DNA of 5,390 nucleotides from M55B120 sp964426155 (lineage in GTDB: Bacteria > Actinomycetota > Humimicrobiia > Humimicrobiales > Humimicrobiaceae), in NCBI GenBank assembly GCA_964426155.1, contig CAYROY010000115.1, forward strand, positions 1-5,390, written 5' to 3'. The notes beneath the pieces are model-generated. The model did no database searches. It was not told the origin of the DNA and saw nothing but the letters and a program-made list of their open reading frames with translations. Positions 1-5,390 of the stretch are shown here, piece by piece. The first letter of the stretch is position 1. Every line of letters starts with the position of its first letter. The position numbers and the translations under genes were made by a program.

Positions 1-54
1 ATGCTTGTCTTTATCTCTTAGATAATTAAGTGAGAAATCTCCTCAACCATACTG

Positions 55-76
55 GGAAATAGTCAAGTAGATTTCC
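55..76. repeat. Inverted repeat GGAAAT...ATTTCC upstream of a TATAAT box
   Basis: GGAAAT at 55-60 is matched perfectly by ATTTCC at 71-76 across a 10-nt gap. The dyad lies about 15-36 bp upstream of the TATAAT at 91-96, where an operator or activator site could sit. No T-run follows it, so it is not an intrinsic terminator. A 6-bp dyad in AT-rich DNA can arise by chance, so a regulatory role is only a guess. Confidence 0.2.
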
Positions 77-77
77 G

Positions 78-127
78 AGTATACCTGAAATATAATACCA
101 GATCTATATCCTGATGCCGGGTATACT
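78..127. repeat. Inverted repeat AGTATACC / GGTATACT
   Basis: AGTATACC at 78-85 and GGTATACT at 120-127 are exact reverse complements separated by 34 nt. Each arm contains the self-complementary GTATAC. The pair flanks the TATAAT at 91-96. This arrangement could be two copies of a protein-binding half-site or a long-loop RNA stem. No known regulator motif is recognised. Confidence 0.2.
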
Positions 128-159
128 GACAGAAAATTCTCTTGAATGTCTACAGTAAA

Positions 160-188
160 TTGTAAAAATCACCTGTATATCTTATTAT
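160..188 (+). promoter_or_regulatory. Candidate sigma-70 promoter for thrC
   Basis: TTGTAA at 160-165 (4 of 6 to the -35 consensus) is followed after exactly 17 nt by TATTAT at 183-188 (5 of 6 to the -10 consensus). Transcription would begin near 195, giving a leader of about 35 nt before the thrC ATG. A competing -10 is the perfect TATAAT at 91-96, but it lacks a good -35 at normal spacing. In such AT-rich DNA neither assignment is firm. Confidence 0.3.
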
Positions 189-213
189 ACTCCATATTAT
201 TGTTTTAAATTTA

Positions 214-224
214 CTGCTAAGCAG
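214..224 (+). promoter_or_regulatory. Small hairpin over the thrC ribosome-binding region
   Basis: CTGCT at 214-218 and AGCAG at 220-224 form a perfect dyad around A219, which in RNA gives about four base pairs with a three-base loop. It ends five bases before the ATG at 230, exactly where a Shine-Dalgarno sequence would lie. The only purine stretch there is AGCAGAAG, a poor match. The hairpin is short and may be chance. Confidence 0.25.
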
Positions 225-229
225 AAGTT

Positions 230-1717
230 ATGGATATAAAATATATAAGCACAAGGGGACACGCGGCGCATGTATACTCTTCAGAGGCCATACTTGCAGG
301 GATAGCTCCTGACGGGGGACTCTACGTACCTGAGTATATACCTTCCCTGGGCAGGTCTTTAAAGGACCTGGCAGGTATGGATTACAGGGAGCTTTCATTT
401 TATATAATATCAAAGTTCTTCACCGACTTTAAAAAGGATGTACTTTTAAACTGCATAGCAAATGCATACGACCATAAGTTTGATGACAGAAGTATTGCAC
501 CTGTAATAAAAGGCAGTGATGTGTACTTCATAGAACTTTTCCATGGCCCCACCCATTCTTTTAAGGATATGGCACTTACCCTGCTCCCGCACCTTATTAA
601 AGCGGCAGCACACAATTTAAAAAGTGATAAGGAAATAGTGATACTTACCGCCACATCCGGGGATACCGGAAAGGCTGCTCTTGAGGGCTTTTCTGATGTG
701 GAAGGCACGCAGGTAATAGTATTTTATCCTCTAAGTGGCGTAAGCAAAATCCAGGAAAGGCAGATGGTAACCCAGGAAGGAGAAAATACTCATGTGATTG
801 TAGTCAGGGGAAACTTTGATGACGCACAGAGCGGGGTCAAAGAAATTTTTGCCGACCGTGATTTTAATAAGACTCTTGAGCGCAGGGGCTTTATGTTTTC
901 ATCCGCCAATTCAATTAATATGGGAAGGCTTATCCCCCAGATAGTATATTATGTGTATTCTTACCTTCATCTTTTAAAGAATTCTGAGATAGATGAAGGC
1001 GGCAGAATAAATATAGTGGTACCCTCGGGAAACTTCGGCAATATACTTGCGGCCTATTACAGCAGCAGGATAGGTATTCCGGCCGGAAGGCTTATATGCG
1101 CTTCCAATATAAATAATGTGCTGTATGACTTTATAAATAAAGGCATATACGACAGGAAAAGAAAGCTCATAAACACGAGCTCTCCTGCTATGGACATACT
1201 TGTGTCCAGCAATCTTGAGAGGCTGCTTTTTGACCTTGCAGACCAGGACACTGACATTGTAAAAAGACTTTTCTTAAAGTTTACTAAAACAGGTCAGTTC
1301 GAAATAAGCAGAGAGATGAAAAAAAAGCTCTCTTCTTTCTACGGGGGCTTTGCCACCGAAGAGGAGACCTTCAGCGCAATAAAGGAGGTCTTCTTAAAGG
1401 ATGGTTATCTCATAGACACCCATACTGCAGTCGGGTATTCTGTCTATAAAAAATATAAGGGTCAGACCTCCGATAATACTGTGACAATCTTATCCTCGAC
1501 AGCCAGCCCTTTTAAATTCCCGGGGAGCGTAGCAGGCGCTATAGACAGAAAATATGAAGGAATTGATGAGTTTAAACTGCTTGATATCCTTGCCGGTATA
1601 TCGAACCGAAGGATACCAGCAGGGCTTAAGGGGATTGCAGAAAAAAAGATACGCCACAACTCTTCCTGTTCAATCGGCGATATGAAGGACGTTGTAGCCG
1701 GGATACTGGGGATATAA
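230..1717 (+). CDS. thrC: Threonine synthase
   Basis: This is a pyridoxal-phosphate (PLP) enzyme of the cytoplasm that converts O-phospho-L-homoserine and water to L-threonine and phosphate, the last step of threonine synthesis. The 495 residues fit the long, bacterial type of the family. The N-terminus (KYISTRG at 4-10, then APDGGLYVPE at 26-35) is the family signature and supports the ATG at 230. The PLP-binding lysine should be K112 in HGPTHSFKDMAL. Other conserved blocks are ATSGDTGKAA at 141-150, SSANSINMGRLIPQ near 224-237, the glycine-rich phosphate-binding loop PSGNFGN at 265-271, DTHTAVG at 396-402 and STASPFKFP at 423-431. All key residues are present and the frame is intact. There is no strong ribosome-binding site. 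The next gene, in the same direction 122 nt downstream, may supply the phosphohomoserine substrate. The assignment is firm. Confidence 0.96.
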   Translation: MDIKYISTRGHAAHVYSSEAILAGIAPDGGLYVPEYIPSLGRSLKDLAGMDYRELSFYIISKFFTDFKKDVLLNCIANAYDHKFDDRSIAPVIKGSDVYFIELFHGPTHSFKDMALTLLPHLIKAAAHNLKSDKEIVILTATSGDTGKAALEGFSDVEGTQVIVFYPLSGVSKIQERQMVTQEGENTHVIVVRGNFDDAQSGVKEIFADRDFNKTLERRGFMFSSANSINMGRLIPQIVYYVYSYLHLLKNSEIDEGGRINIVVPSGNFGNILAAYYSSRIGIPAGRLICASNINNVLYDFINKGIYDRKRKLINTSSPAMDILVSSNLERLLFDLADQDTDIVKRLFLKFTKTGQFEISREMKKKLSSFYGGFATEEETFSAIKEVFLKDGYLIDTHTAVGYSVYKKYKGQTSDNTVTILSSTASPFKFPGSVAGAIDRKYEGIDEFKLLDILAGISNRRIPAGLKGIAEKKIRHNSSCSIGDMKDVVAGILGI

Positions 1718-1778
1718 AAGGATTTCTGTTGTGTGTGGAAGTATCGGTTTAGAATTTTTTAGATGATGAGAATGGTCC

Positions 1779-1805
1779 GGGAGGGAGACTCCCTTAAAGA
1801 TTTTT
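1779..1805 (+). terminator. Weak hairpin with delayed T-run between thrC and apgM
   Basis: GGGAG at 1779-1783 pairs with CTCCC at 1789-1793 around a five-base loop. It is the only GC-rich stem in this spacer. A run of five T starts at 1801, seven bases after the stem, which is farther than in a standard intrinsic terminator. It could be a leaky terminator, an RNA-end stabiliser or an attenuation element that separates thrC from the next gene. A purely structural or chance origin is also possible. Confidence 0.25.
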
Positions 1806-1828
1806 ATATATTTAGCAAATTAAATGCC

Positions 1829-1835
1829 GGGTGGT
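1829..1835 (+). promoter_or_regulatory. Ribosome-binding site of the ApgM-like gene
   Basis: GGGTGGT ends four bases before the ATG at 1840. GGTG can pair with the CACC part of the 16S rRNA 3' end, upstream of the usual CCUCC core, so it is an off-centre Shine-Dalgarno match. It is still the most recognisable ribosome-binding site of the four genes here and supports this ATG as the start. Confidence 0.4.
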
Positions 1836-1839
1836 ATAA

Positions 1840-3087
1840 ATGAAATATATAATTATAGTTCCTGACGGTATGGCAGACTATAAATATAAGGAGCTGGGCG
1901 GCAAAACTCCCATGGAATATGCAGATACCCCGGCTATGGACAGCCTTTCAGGATCCGGGATAATGGGAGTTGTAAGGACCGTTCCTGCAGGATTTTCTCC
2001 GGGAAGCGATATTGCCAATCTGTCAATAATGGGCTATGACCCCCGTGTCTATCACAAGGGCCGCTCCCCGCTGGAAGCAGTAAGCATAGGCATAGAGCCC
2101 GGGCAAGATGATGTGATATTCCGCTGCAACCTTGTGACCCTTTCTAATGAGTCTGATTACCATGAAAAGACTATGATAGATTACAGTGCGGGCGAGATAT
2201 CAACAGAAGACTCCGCGATGCTTATTGAATACTTAAAATCCGGGCTGGAAACGGAGGATATCAGGTTCTACTCCGGTGTAAGCTACAGGAATATAATGGT
2301 CTGGAAAGGCGGTCCGTATAAAACAAAGCTTACTCCGCCGCACGACATACTGGAAAAAAAGATAGCCCCCTACCTTCCCTCGGGAACGGGCAGTAAGGCA
2401 ATACTGGAACTTATGTTGCAGAGCAGCAGGATGCTCCAGGTCCATCCTCTTAACAGGTCGAGGATCGACAGGGGATACAGGCCGGCCAATTCAATATGGC
2501 TGTGGGGCCAGGGCAAAAAACCTTATCTGGTAGATTTCTATGATAAATACGGACTTAAGGGCTCTGTTATCGCTGCAGTCGACCTGATAAGAGGGATAGG
2601 AATATGCGCCGGGCTGGAAGTCGTAGAAGTAGATGGAATAACAGGAACCATCAATACAAATCTTGCGGGGAAGGCGAAGGCAGCAGCAGACGAATTGCTC
2701 TCTGGAAAAGATTTTGTATACGTCCATATTGAGGCTCCGGATGAATGCAGCCACCAGGGAAGCATAGAAGACAAGATAAAGATTATAGAGATGATAGACA
2801 GAGAAGTTGTGGGATATATACAGAAAGTAATGGATAAAAGCGGCATGGATTACCGTATTATGGTCCTTCCTGATCACTATACGCCTGTAAGTCTGAGGAC
2901 GCATACTTCAAGACGGGTGCCTTTTTTAATATTCGACAGTACCGATATCAAGACCGCTGAAAACAGAAAGATCGCTGGCTTTAGCGAAAAGGCAGCCGCT
3001 TCTGAGGGAATAATTATCGACAGGGGACACCTGCTTATTGACGTCCTGCTGCAGAATAAGACACTTGAGGAAATAAAGAAGCATTAA
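1840..3087 (+). CDS. apgM: ApgM-type phosphoglycerate mutase / proposed homoserine kinase
   Basis: This is a 415-residue cytoplasmic metalloenzyme of the alkaline phosphatase superfamily, about the usual length for the archaeal-type cofactor-independent phosphoglycerate mutase family. By analogy with that superfamily, the metal and catalytic residues are D9 (VPDGMAD), the phosphorylated serine S56 (PGSDIANLSIMGYDP), D301 and H305 (EAPDECSHQG), D346 and H347 (LPDHYTP) and H355 (RTHTSRRVPF). H397 (DRGHLL) is a further conserved-looking histidine. GRSPLEA at 74-80, FRCNLVT at 94-100 and IWLWGQGKKP at 219-228 are family blocks. ApgM interconverts 3- and 2-phosphoglycerate. Many bacterial homologues next to threonine genes are instead classed as a proposed homoserine kinase (TIGR02535, from memory). 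Its position after thrC favours that second role, but the sequence alone does not decide. The frame is intact and the start is well supported. Confidence 0.9.
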   Translation: MKYIIIVPDGMADYKYKELGGKTPMEYADTPAMDSLSGSGIMGVVRTVPAGFSPGSDIANLSIMGYDPRVYHKGRSPLEAVSIGIEPGQDDVIFRCNLVTLSNESDYHEKTMIDYSAGEISTEDSAMLIEYLKSGLETEDIRFYSGVSYRNIMVWKGGPYKTKLTPPHDILEKKIAPYLPSGTGSKAILELMLQSSRMLQVHPLNRSRIDRGYRPANSIWLWGQGKKPYLVDFYDKYGLKGSVIAAVDLIRGIGICAGLEVVEVDGITGTINTNLAGKAKAAADELLSGKDFVYVHIEAPDECSHQGSIEDKIKIIEMIDREVVGYIQKVMDKSGMDYRIMVLPDHYTPVSLRTHTSRRVPFLIFDSTDIKTAENRKIAGFSEKAAASEGIIIDRGHLLIDVLLQNKTLEEIKKH

Positions 3088-3146
3088 ATTGTAAATATTT
3101 TGAAATATTATCGCCATCCATATTCCTTTTTACTGATAAGGCACAT

Positions 3147-3163
3147 ACATTTTCAATGTTTTT
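3147..3163 (+). terminator. Weak AT-rich terminator candidate after the ApgM-like gene
   Basis: ACATT at 3147-3151 and AATGT at 3155-3159 form a perfect five-base-pair stem around a three-base loop. Its last base begins a run of five T (3159-3163), giving the shape of a small intrinsic terminator about 60 nt after the stop codon. Only one of the five pairs is G-C, so it would be unstable. Termination may be inefficient or occur elsewhere. Confidence 0.25.
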
Positions 3164-3190
3164 ATATTATCTGAAATGCCGCTTCGGAAG

Positions 3191-3218
3191 TTGACAGGTT
3201 TAGCCATGTTGTTATAAT
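3191..3218 (+). promoter_or_regulatory. Consensus sigma-70 promoter of the A/V-type ATPase operon
   Basis: A perfect -35 hexamer TTGACA (3191-3196) is followed after 16 nt by a perfect -10 hexamer TATAAT (3213-3218). TG at 3210-3211, one base upstream of the -10, also makes an extended -10. Transcription should begin near 3225, leaving a short leader of about 28 nt before the ATG at 3253. The position, right before the first ATPase gene, fits a strong housekeeping promoter. The palindrome CTTCGGAAG immediately upstream (3182-3190) could be an operator but may be chance. This element is the best evidence in the window that the host is a bacterium. Confidence 0.8.
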
Positions 3219-3252
3219 ACATTCCAGTTTTCCAAAAATTAATATAAGAGAA

Positions 3253-3564
3253 ATGATTAATAAGATAATCGATCAGATAAAAGAATCCGAAAAGCGGGCA
3301 GGGGAGATTATAGCCGATTCAAAAAAGCAGTCGGCAAAGATAATCGAAAAAGCATATCAGGATGCTGATTCCAGAATAGGTGAGGCCGAGCTGGAGGCAA
3401 AAAGGCTTGTAGAAGAAGCAGAATCAAAGGCAAAAGAGGATGTAGAAACAGAAAAGAAGAAGCTTGAAAAAGAGTATGACAAAAAAATAAAGACTATAGT
3501 AGAAGATTCCCGCCGCAAAGAGGAAGATGCAATAAAAATGATCATAGATAAGGTCCTTGAATAA
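3253..3564 (+). CDS. A/V-type ATPase peripheral-stalk subunit H (G-type)
   Basis: This 103-residue protein is almost entirely charged and helical, rich in Lys, Glu and Ala, with no membrane segment or signal peptide. It should form one long coiled coil. The N-terminus (MINKIIDQIKESEKRAGEII) and the C-terminal AIKMIIDKVLE match the general pattern of the small stalk subunit called H in archaeal A-type ATPases and G or F in bacterial V-type ones. That subunit pairs with subunit E to form the peripheral stalk that holds the catalytic head against rotation. The call rests on size, composition and the next gene, subunit I, which starts 2 nt after its stop. H before I is the usual start of such operons. 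The ribosome-binding site is weak (AAGAG at 3246-3250). Low-complexity coiled coils resemble one another, so the family name depends largely on context. Confidence 0.85.
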   Translation: MINKIIDQIKESEKRAGEIIADSKKQSAKIIEKAYQDADSRIGEAELEAKRLVEEAESKAKEDVETEKKKLEKEYDKKIKTIVEDSRRKEEDAIKMIIDKVLE

Positions 3565-3566
3565 AC

Positions 3567-5390
3567 ATGGCGGTTGCTAGATTAACCAAATTATTTATTG
3601 CCTCCCATAAATCCGACACTGAGGCGTTTCTGAAAAGGCTCCAGAAGACTTCAGCTGCGGAGGTAAAACCCTATTCGGAAAAGGTCGAGGCGGACATAAT
3701 GCCGGTTGAGACCAGCCGTGAAAATCAGATGAAGGTCGGCAAGGCTCTGGATATACTGAGTTCATACAGGGAGGATAAGGAACTTAAGAAGGCAGTTTCC
3801 AGAAGCGGAAAGATTGCAGTTAAAAGGTCCGAATATGAGAAGATACTTCAAAGGGATGACCTTGAAAAGACAGCAGATGATATAGTTGACCTGGACAGCG
3901 AGGCAGCAGGTCTGGAGCAGAAGATAGCGGAGACCGGGCCGAAGATCCACCAGCTGGATATGTGGTCTGCCTACAGGTATGACCTTTCTGACCTTGGTAA
4001 AAAAAAGGATTATACAATAAGGCTTGGTACCATAAAAAGCGGCCGTACGGATTTTAATGTGATACTGGGCGATCTTGATAAAAATAATATTTCATGCGAG
4101 GTTATTTCAGAACAGGGCGATATAGTATTTGTAATACTGGCCTATCATAATGATTTTGAAGAAGATGCTGAAAAGTATATTTCAGGCCTTACTTTTGACG
4201 AGGCCGAACTGGGACAGTATGAGGGTACTATAGATAAAAATTTAGAAGCTTTAAATAAAAATATACAGTATTACAGGGACCGCAGGGAGAAGATAATCGA
4301 AGATATTAAAAGTCTGGCGCAGGAATATGAAAAACCCCTGACTGTCTACCTTGATTATCTGGATAACAACCTTGAGATAGAGGAAGCCTTAAACCTTGGA
4401 TTCTCGACGGAATCTGTCTCCTTTTATACTGCCTGGATAAAAGAGACGGACAAAGAGAAAATATCTAAGATAGCCGATGAATTCAATTTCGTACGAACAG
4501 AAGATATAGAACCTGCAAAAGGGGAAAGTATACCGGTGGTTCTTGAAAATAATCCGGTATTCAGGCCTTTTGAAATAATCATCAACCTGTACGGCGTTCC
4601 AAGATATTACGAGATAGACCCCACCCCCTTTGTTTCCCTGTTTTTTGCCATGTTCTTCGGTCTGTGTCTGACCGATGCCGGGTACGGGATAATACTGGCG
4701 GCACTTACCCTGATATTTGCATTCAGGATGAAAAACGCCAGACAGTTCTTACTCCTGATATTTGCAGGGTCTATCTTTACTATTATTGCCGGAGCTGTAT
4801 TTAACGGCTGGTTCGGGGACCTCCCCTCGTATATAGGACTGGGCGGATTTTTTGAGAAGCTGGCAATACTGGGCGATCCGGTAAGGTCCGACCGCGGTTC
4901 GATGAATTTTTTCAGGCTTGCTCTTGCCCTCGGAGTCATACACGTTATATTCGGCCTTTTAATCAAGTTTTTTGACAGCATACGAAGGCGCGACTGGAAA
5001 GAGGCCTTTCTTGACGGGCTCCCATGGCTGATAGTAATAATACCCATTATTATAATACTGCTCTCCAGCGATATAGCTGTAAGCATGCAGCTTGCATCGC
5101 AGCCCCTTTTTCCATCAAGCGTATCAAAGTTTCTGATATGGCCCATACTGGCAGGGGCTATTGTCATAATACTGTTTTCAGCAAGACAGGAAAAGAGCTG
5201 GGGGTTCAGGTTATTTATGGGCTTTTTAAACCTTACAATAGTCAACGGTCTCACGTCTTTTCTCGGAGATTTCCTTTCATATATAAGGTTGATGGCCCTG
5301 GGGCTGGTCACAGCGGGAATAGGGGTGGCAATGAACAGAATAGCATTCCAGTTCCTTTCAATACCGGTTGCGGGAATAGTGATGGTGATA
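3567..5390 (+). CDS. A/V-type ATPase membrane subunit I (a-subunit homologue), 3' truncated by window
   Basis: The frame is open from ATG 3567 to the window edge (608 codons); usual length is about 600-680, so only the C-terminus is missing. Subunit I forms the static half-channels for H+ or Na+ beside the rotating c-ring. Residues 1-350 are the cytoplasmic domain, with the family N-terminus (HKSD at 14-17) and coiled-coil stretches near 85-125 and 215-260. The membrane part starts at EIDPTPF (349-355) and LTDAGYG (368-374). Hydrophobic segments lie near 355-386, 392-414, 448-468, 485-501, 522-538 and 548-567, then SYIRLMALGL at 571-580. R574 there matches the essential channel arginine (R735 of yeast Vph1, from memory). 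The start lies 2 nt after the preceding stop, with AAGGT at 3550-3554 as a distant ribosome-binding site, so translation is probably coupled. Whether it pumps H+ or Na+ cannot be told from this subunit. Confidence 0.95.
   Translation, partial: MAVARLTKLFIASHKSDTEAFLKRLQKTSAAEVKPYSEKVEADIMPVETSRENQMKVGKALDILSSYREDKELKKAVSRSGKIAVKRSEYEKILQRDDLEKTADDIVDLDSEAAGLEQKIAETGPKIHQLDMWSAYRYDLSDLGKKKDYTIRLGTIKSGRTDFNVILGDLDKNNISCEVISEQGDIVFVILAYHNDFEEDAEKYISGLTFDEAELGQYEGTIDKNLEALNKNIQYYRDRREKIIEDIKSLAQEYEKPLTVYLDYLDNNLEIEEALNLGFSTESVSFYTAWIKETDKEKISKIADEFNFVRTEDIEPAKGESIPVVLENNPVFRPFEIIINLYGVPRYYEIDPTPFVSLFFAMFFGLCLTDAGYGIILAALTLIFAFRMKNARQFLLLIFAGSIFTIIAGAVFNGWFGDLPSYIGLGGFFEKLAILGDPVRSDRGSMNFFRLALALGVIHVIFGLLIKFFDSIRRRDWKEAFLDGLPWLIVIIPIIIILLSSDIAVSMQLASQPLFPSSVSKFLIWPILAGAIVIILFSARQEKSWGFRLFMGFLNLTIVNGLTSFLGDFLSYIRLMALGLVTAGIGVAMNRIAFQFLSIPVAGIVMVI

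Larger units (their letters stand above)
1..229. other. Non-coding leader upstream of thrC
   Basis: All three plus-strand frames hit stop codons early, and I see no convincing reading frame on the minus strand, so I read this as intergenic. It is AT-rich and holds a perfect TATAAT at 91-96, a weaker promoter candidate at 160-188, and two inverted repeats (55-60 with 71-76, and 78-85 with 120-127). A tiny hairpin sits just before the thrC start. I looked for a T-box (no AGGGTGG-type anticodon-bulge partner), for a leader peptide rich in Thr/Ile codons, and for a recognisable riboswitch core. I found none. The end of whatever gene lies upstream is not visible. Confidence 0.7.
3088..3252. other. 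Spacer between the ApgM-like gene and the ATPase operon
   Basis: This 165-nt AT-rich spacer has no reading frame of note. From left to right it holds an all-AT hairpin (AATATT at 3094-3099 and again at 3104-3109, self-complementary around TTGA), a weak terminator candidate at 3147-3163, a 9-nt palindrome CTTCGGAAG at 3182-3190 abutting the -35 box, and a consensus promoter at 3191-3218. It therefore probably separates two transcription units. Confidence 0.6.

Noticed and set aside
1..229. T-box, riboswitch or threonine attenuator in the thrC leader
   Set aside because: I found no conserved T-box sequence, no leader peptide with tandem Thr or Ile codons, and no terminator hairpin with a T-run before thrC.
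1801..1812. Archaeal-like TATA box (TTTTTATATATT) before the ApgM-like gene
   Set aside because: The consensus bacterial promoter at 3191-3218 makes an archaeal host unlikely, and AT-rich spacers produce such strings often.
114..1832. Shared ATGCCGGGT at 114-122 and 1824-1832
   Set aside because: It is a single nine-base match. ATGCCGGGTA also occurs within subunit I coding sequence near 4675, so it is most simply chance.
2491..2904. Minus-strand open frames of 137 and 102 codons inside the ApgM-like gene
   Set aside because: Both are opposite a gene with intact family motifs. Their translations show no domain and there is no promoter or ribosome-binding site of note.
5035..5052. Seven-base inverted repeat TAATAAT ACCC ATTATTA
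   Set aside because: It lies in the codons for an isoleucine/valine-rich membrane segment and follows from ATA, GTA and ATT codon use. It is not a likely regulatory site.
4607..5311. A 234-codon open frame on the minus strand
   Set aside because: It lies wholly within the membrane part of subunit I, has no recognisable domain, and its composition looks like the complement of hydrophobic codons. It is a shadow of the real gene.

Overview
The window looks like an ordinary chromosomal stretch of an anaerobic-type bacterium. It has four plus-strand protein genes and three short AT-rich spacers. I estimate roughly 40% GC by eye. Arginine is often AGG/AGA and isoleucine often ATA. The bacterial assignment rests on a textbook sigma-70 promoter (TTGACA, 16-bp spacer, extended TATAAT) in front of the third gene, and on a long threonine synthase of the bacterial type. 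The A/V-type rotary ATPase and the archaeal-type phosphoglycerate mutase homologue are both also found in many anaerobic bacteria (clostridia, spirochaetes, several candidate phyla). I cannot name the phylum. Shine-Dalgarno sequences are weak at all four genes, which argues against a typical clostridium.

Region 1 (1-229) is a non-coding leader with dyads and promoter-like hexamers. Region 2 (230-1717) is thrC, threonine synthase. A 122-nt spacer with a small GC-rich hairpin follows. Region 3 (1840-3087) encodes an alkaline-phosphatase-superfamily protein of the ApgM type. It is either a cofactor-independent phosphoglycerate mutase or, because it lies directly after thrC, the proposed alternative homoserine kinase. 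If it is the kinase, the two genes would carry out the last two steps from homoserine to threonine, through O-phosphohomoserine.

Region 4 (3088-3252) is a spacer with a weak AT-rich terminator candidate and the strong promoter. Region 5 (3253-5390) begins an A/V-type ATPase operon. A 103-residue peripheral-stalk coiled-coil subunit (H/G type) is followed after 2 nt by the large membrane subunit I (the a-subunit homologue). Subunit I is cut by the window end after 608 codons. The remaining ATPase subunits (K, E, C, F, A, B, D) would be expected downstream but are not visible.

I found no mobile element, CRISPR array, RNA gene or phage gene. Nothing here looks like a new defence or mobile system. 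The points most worth following are the real activity of the ApgM-like protein, the strong promoter of the ATPase operon, and three short sequence blocks that recur in the same order in two of the spacers.
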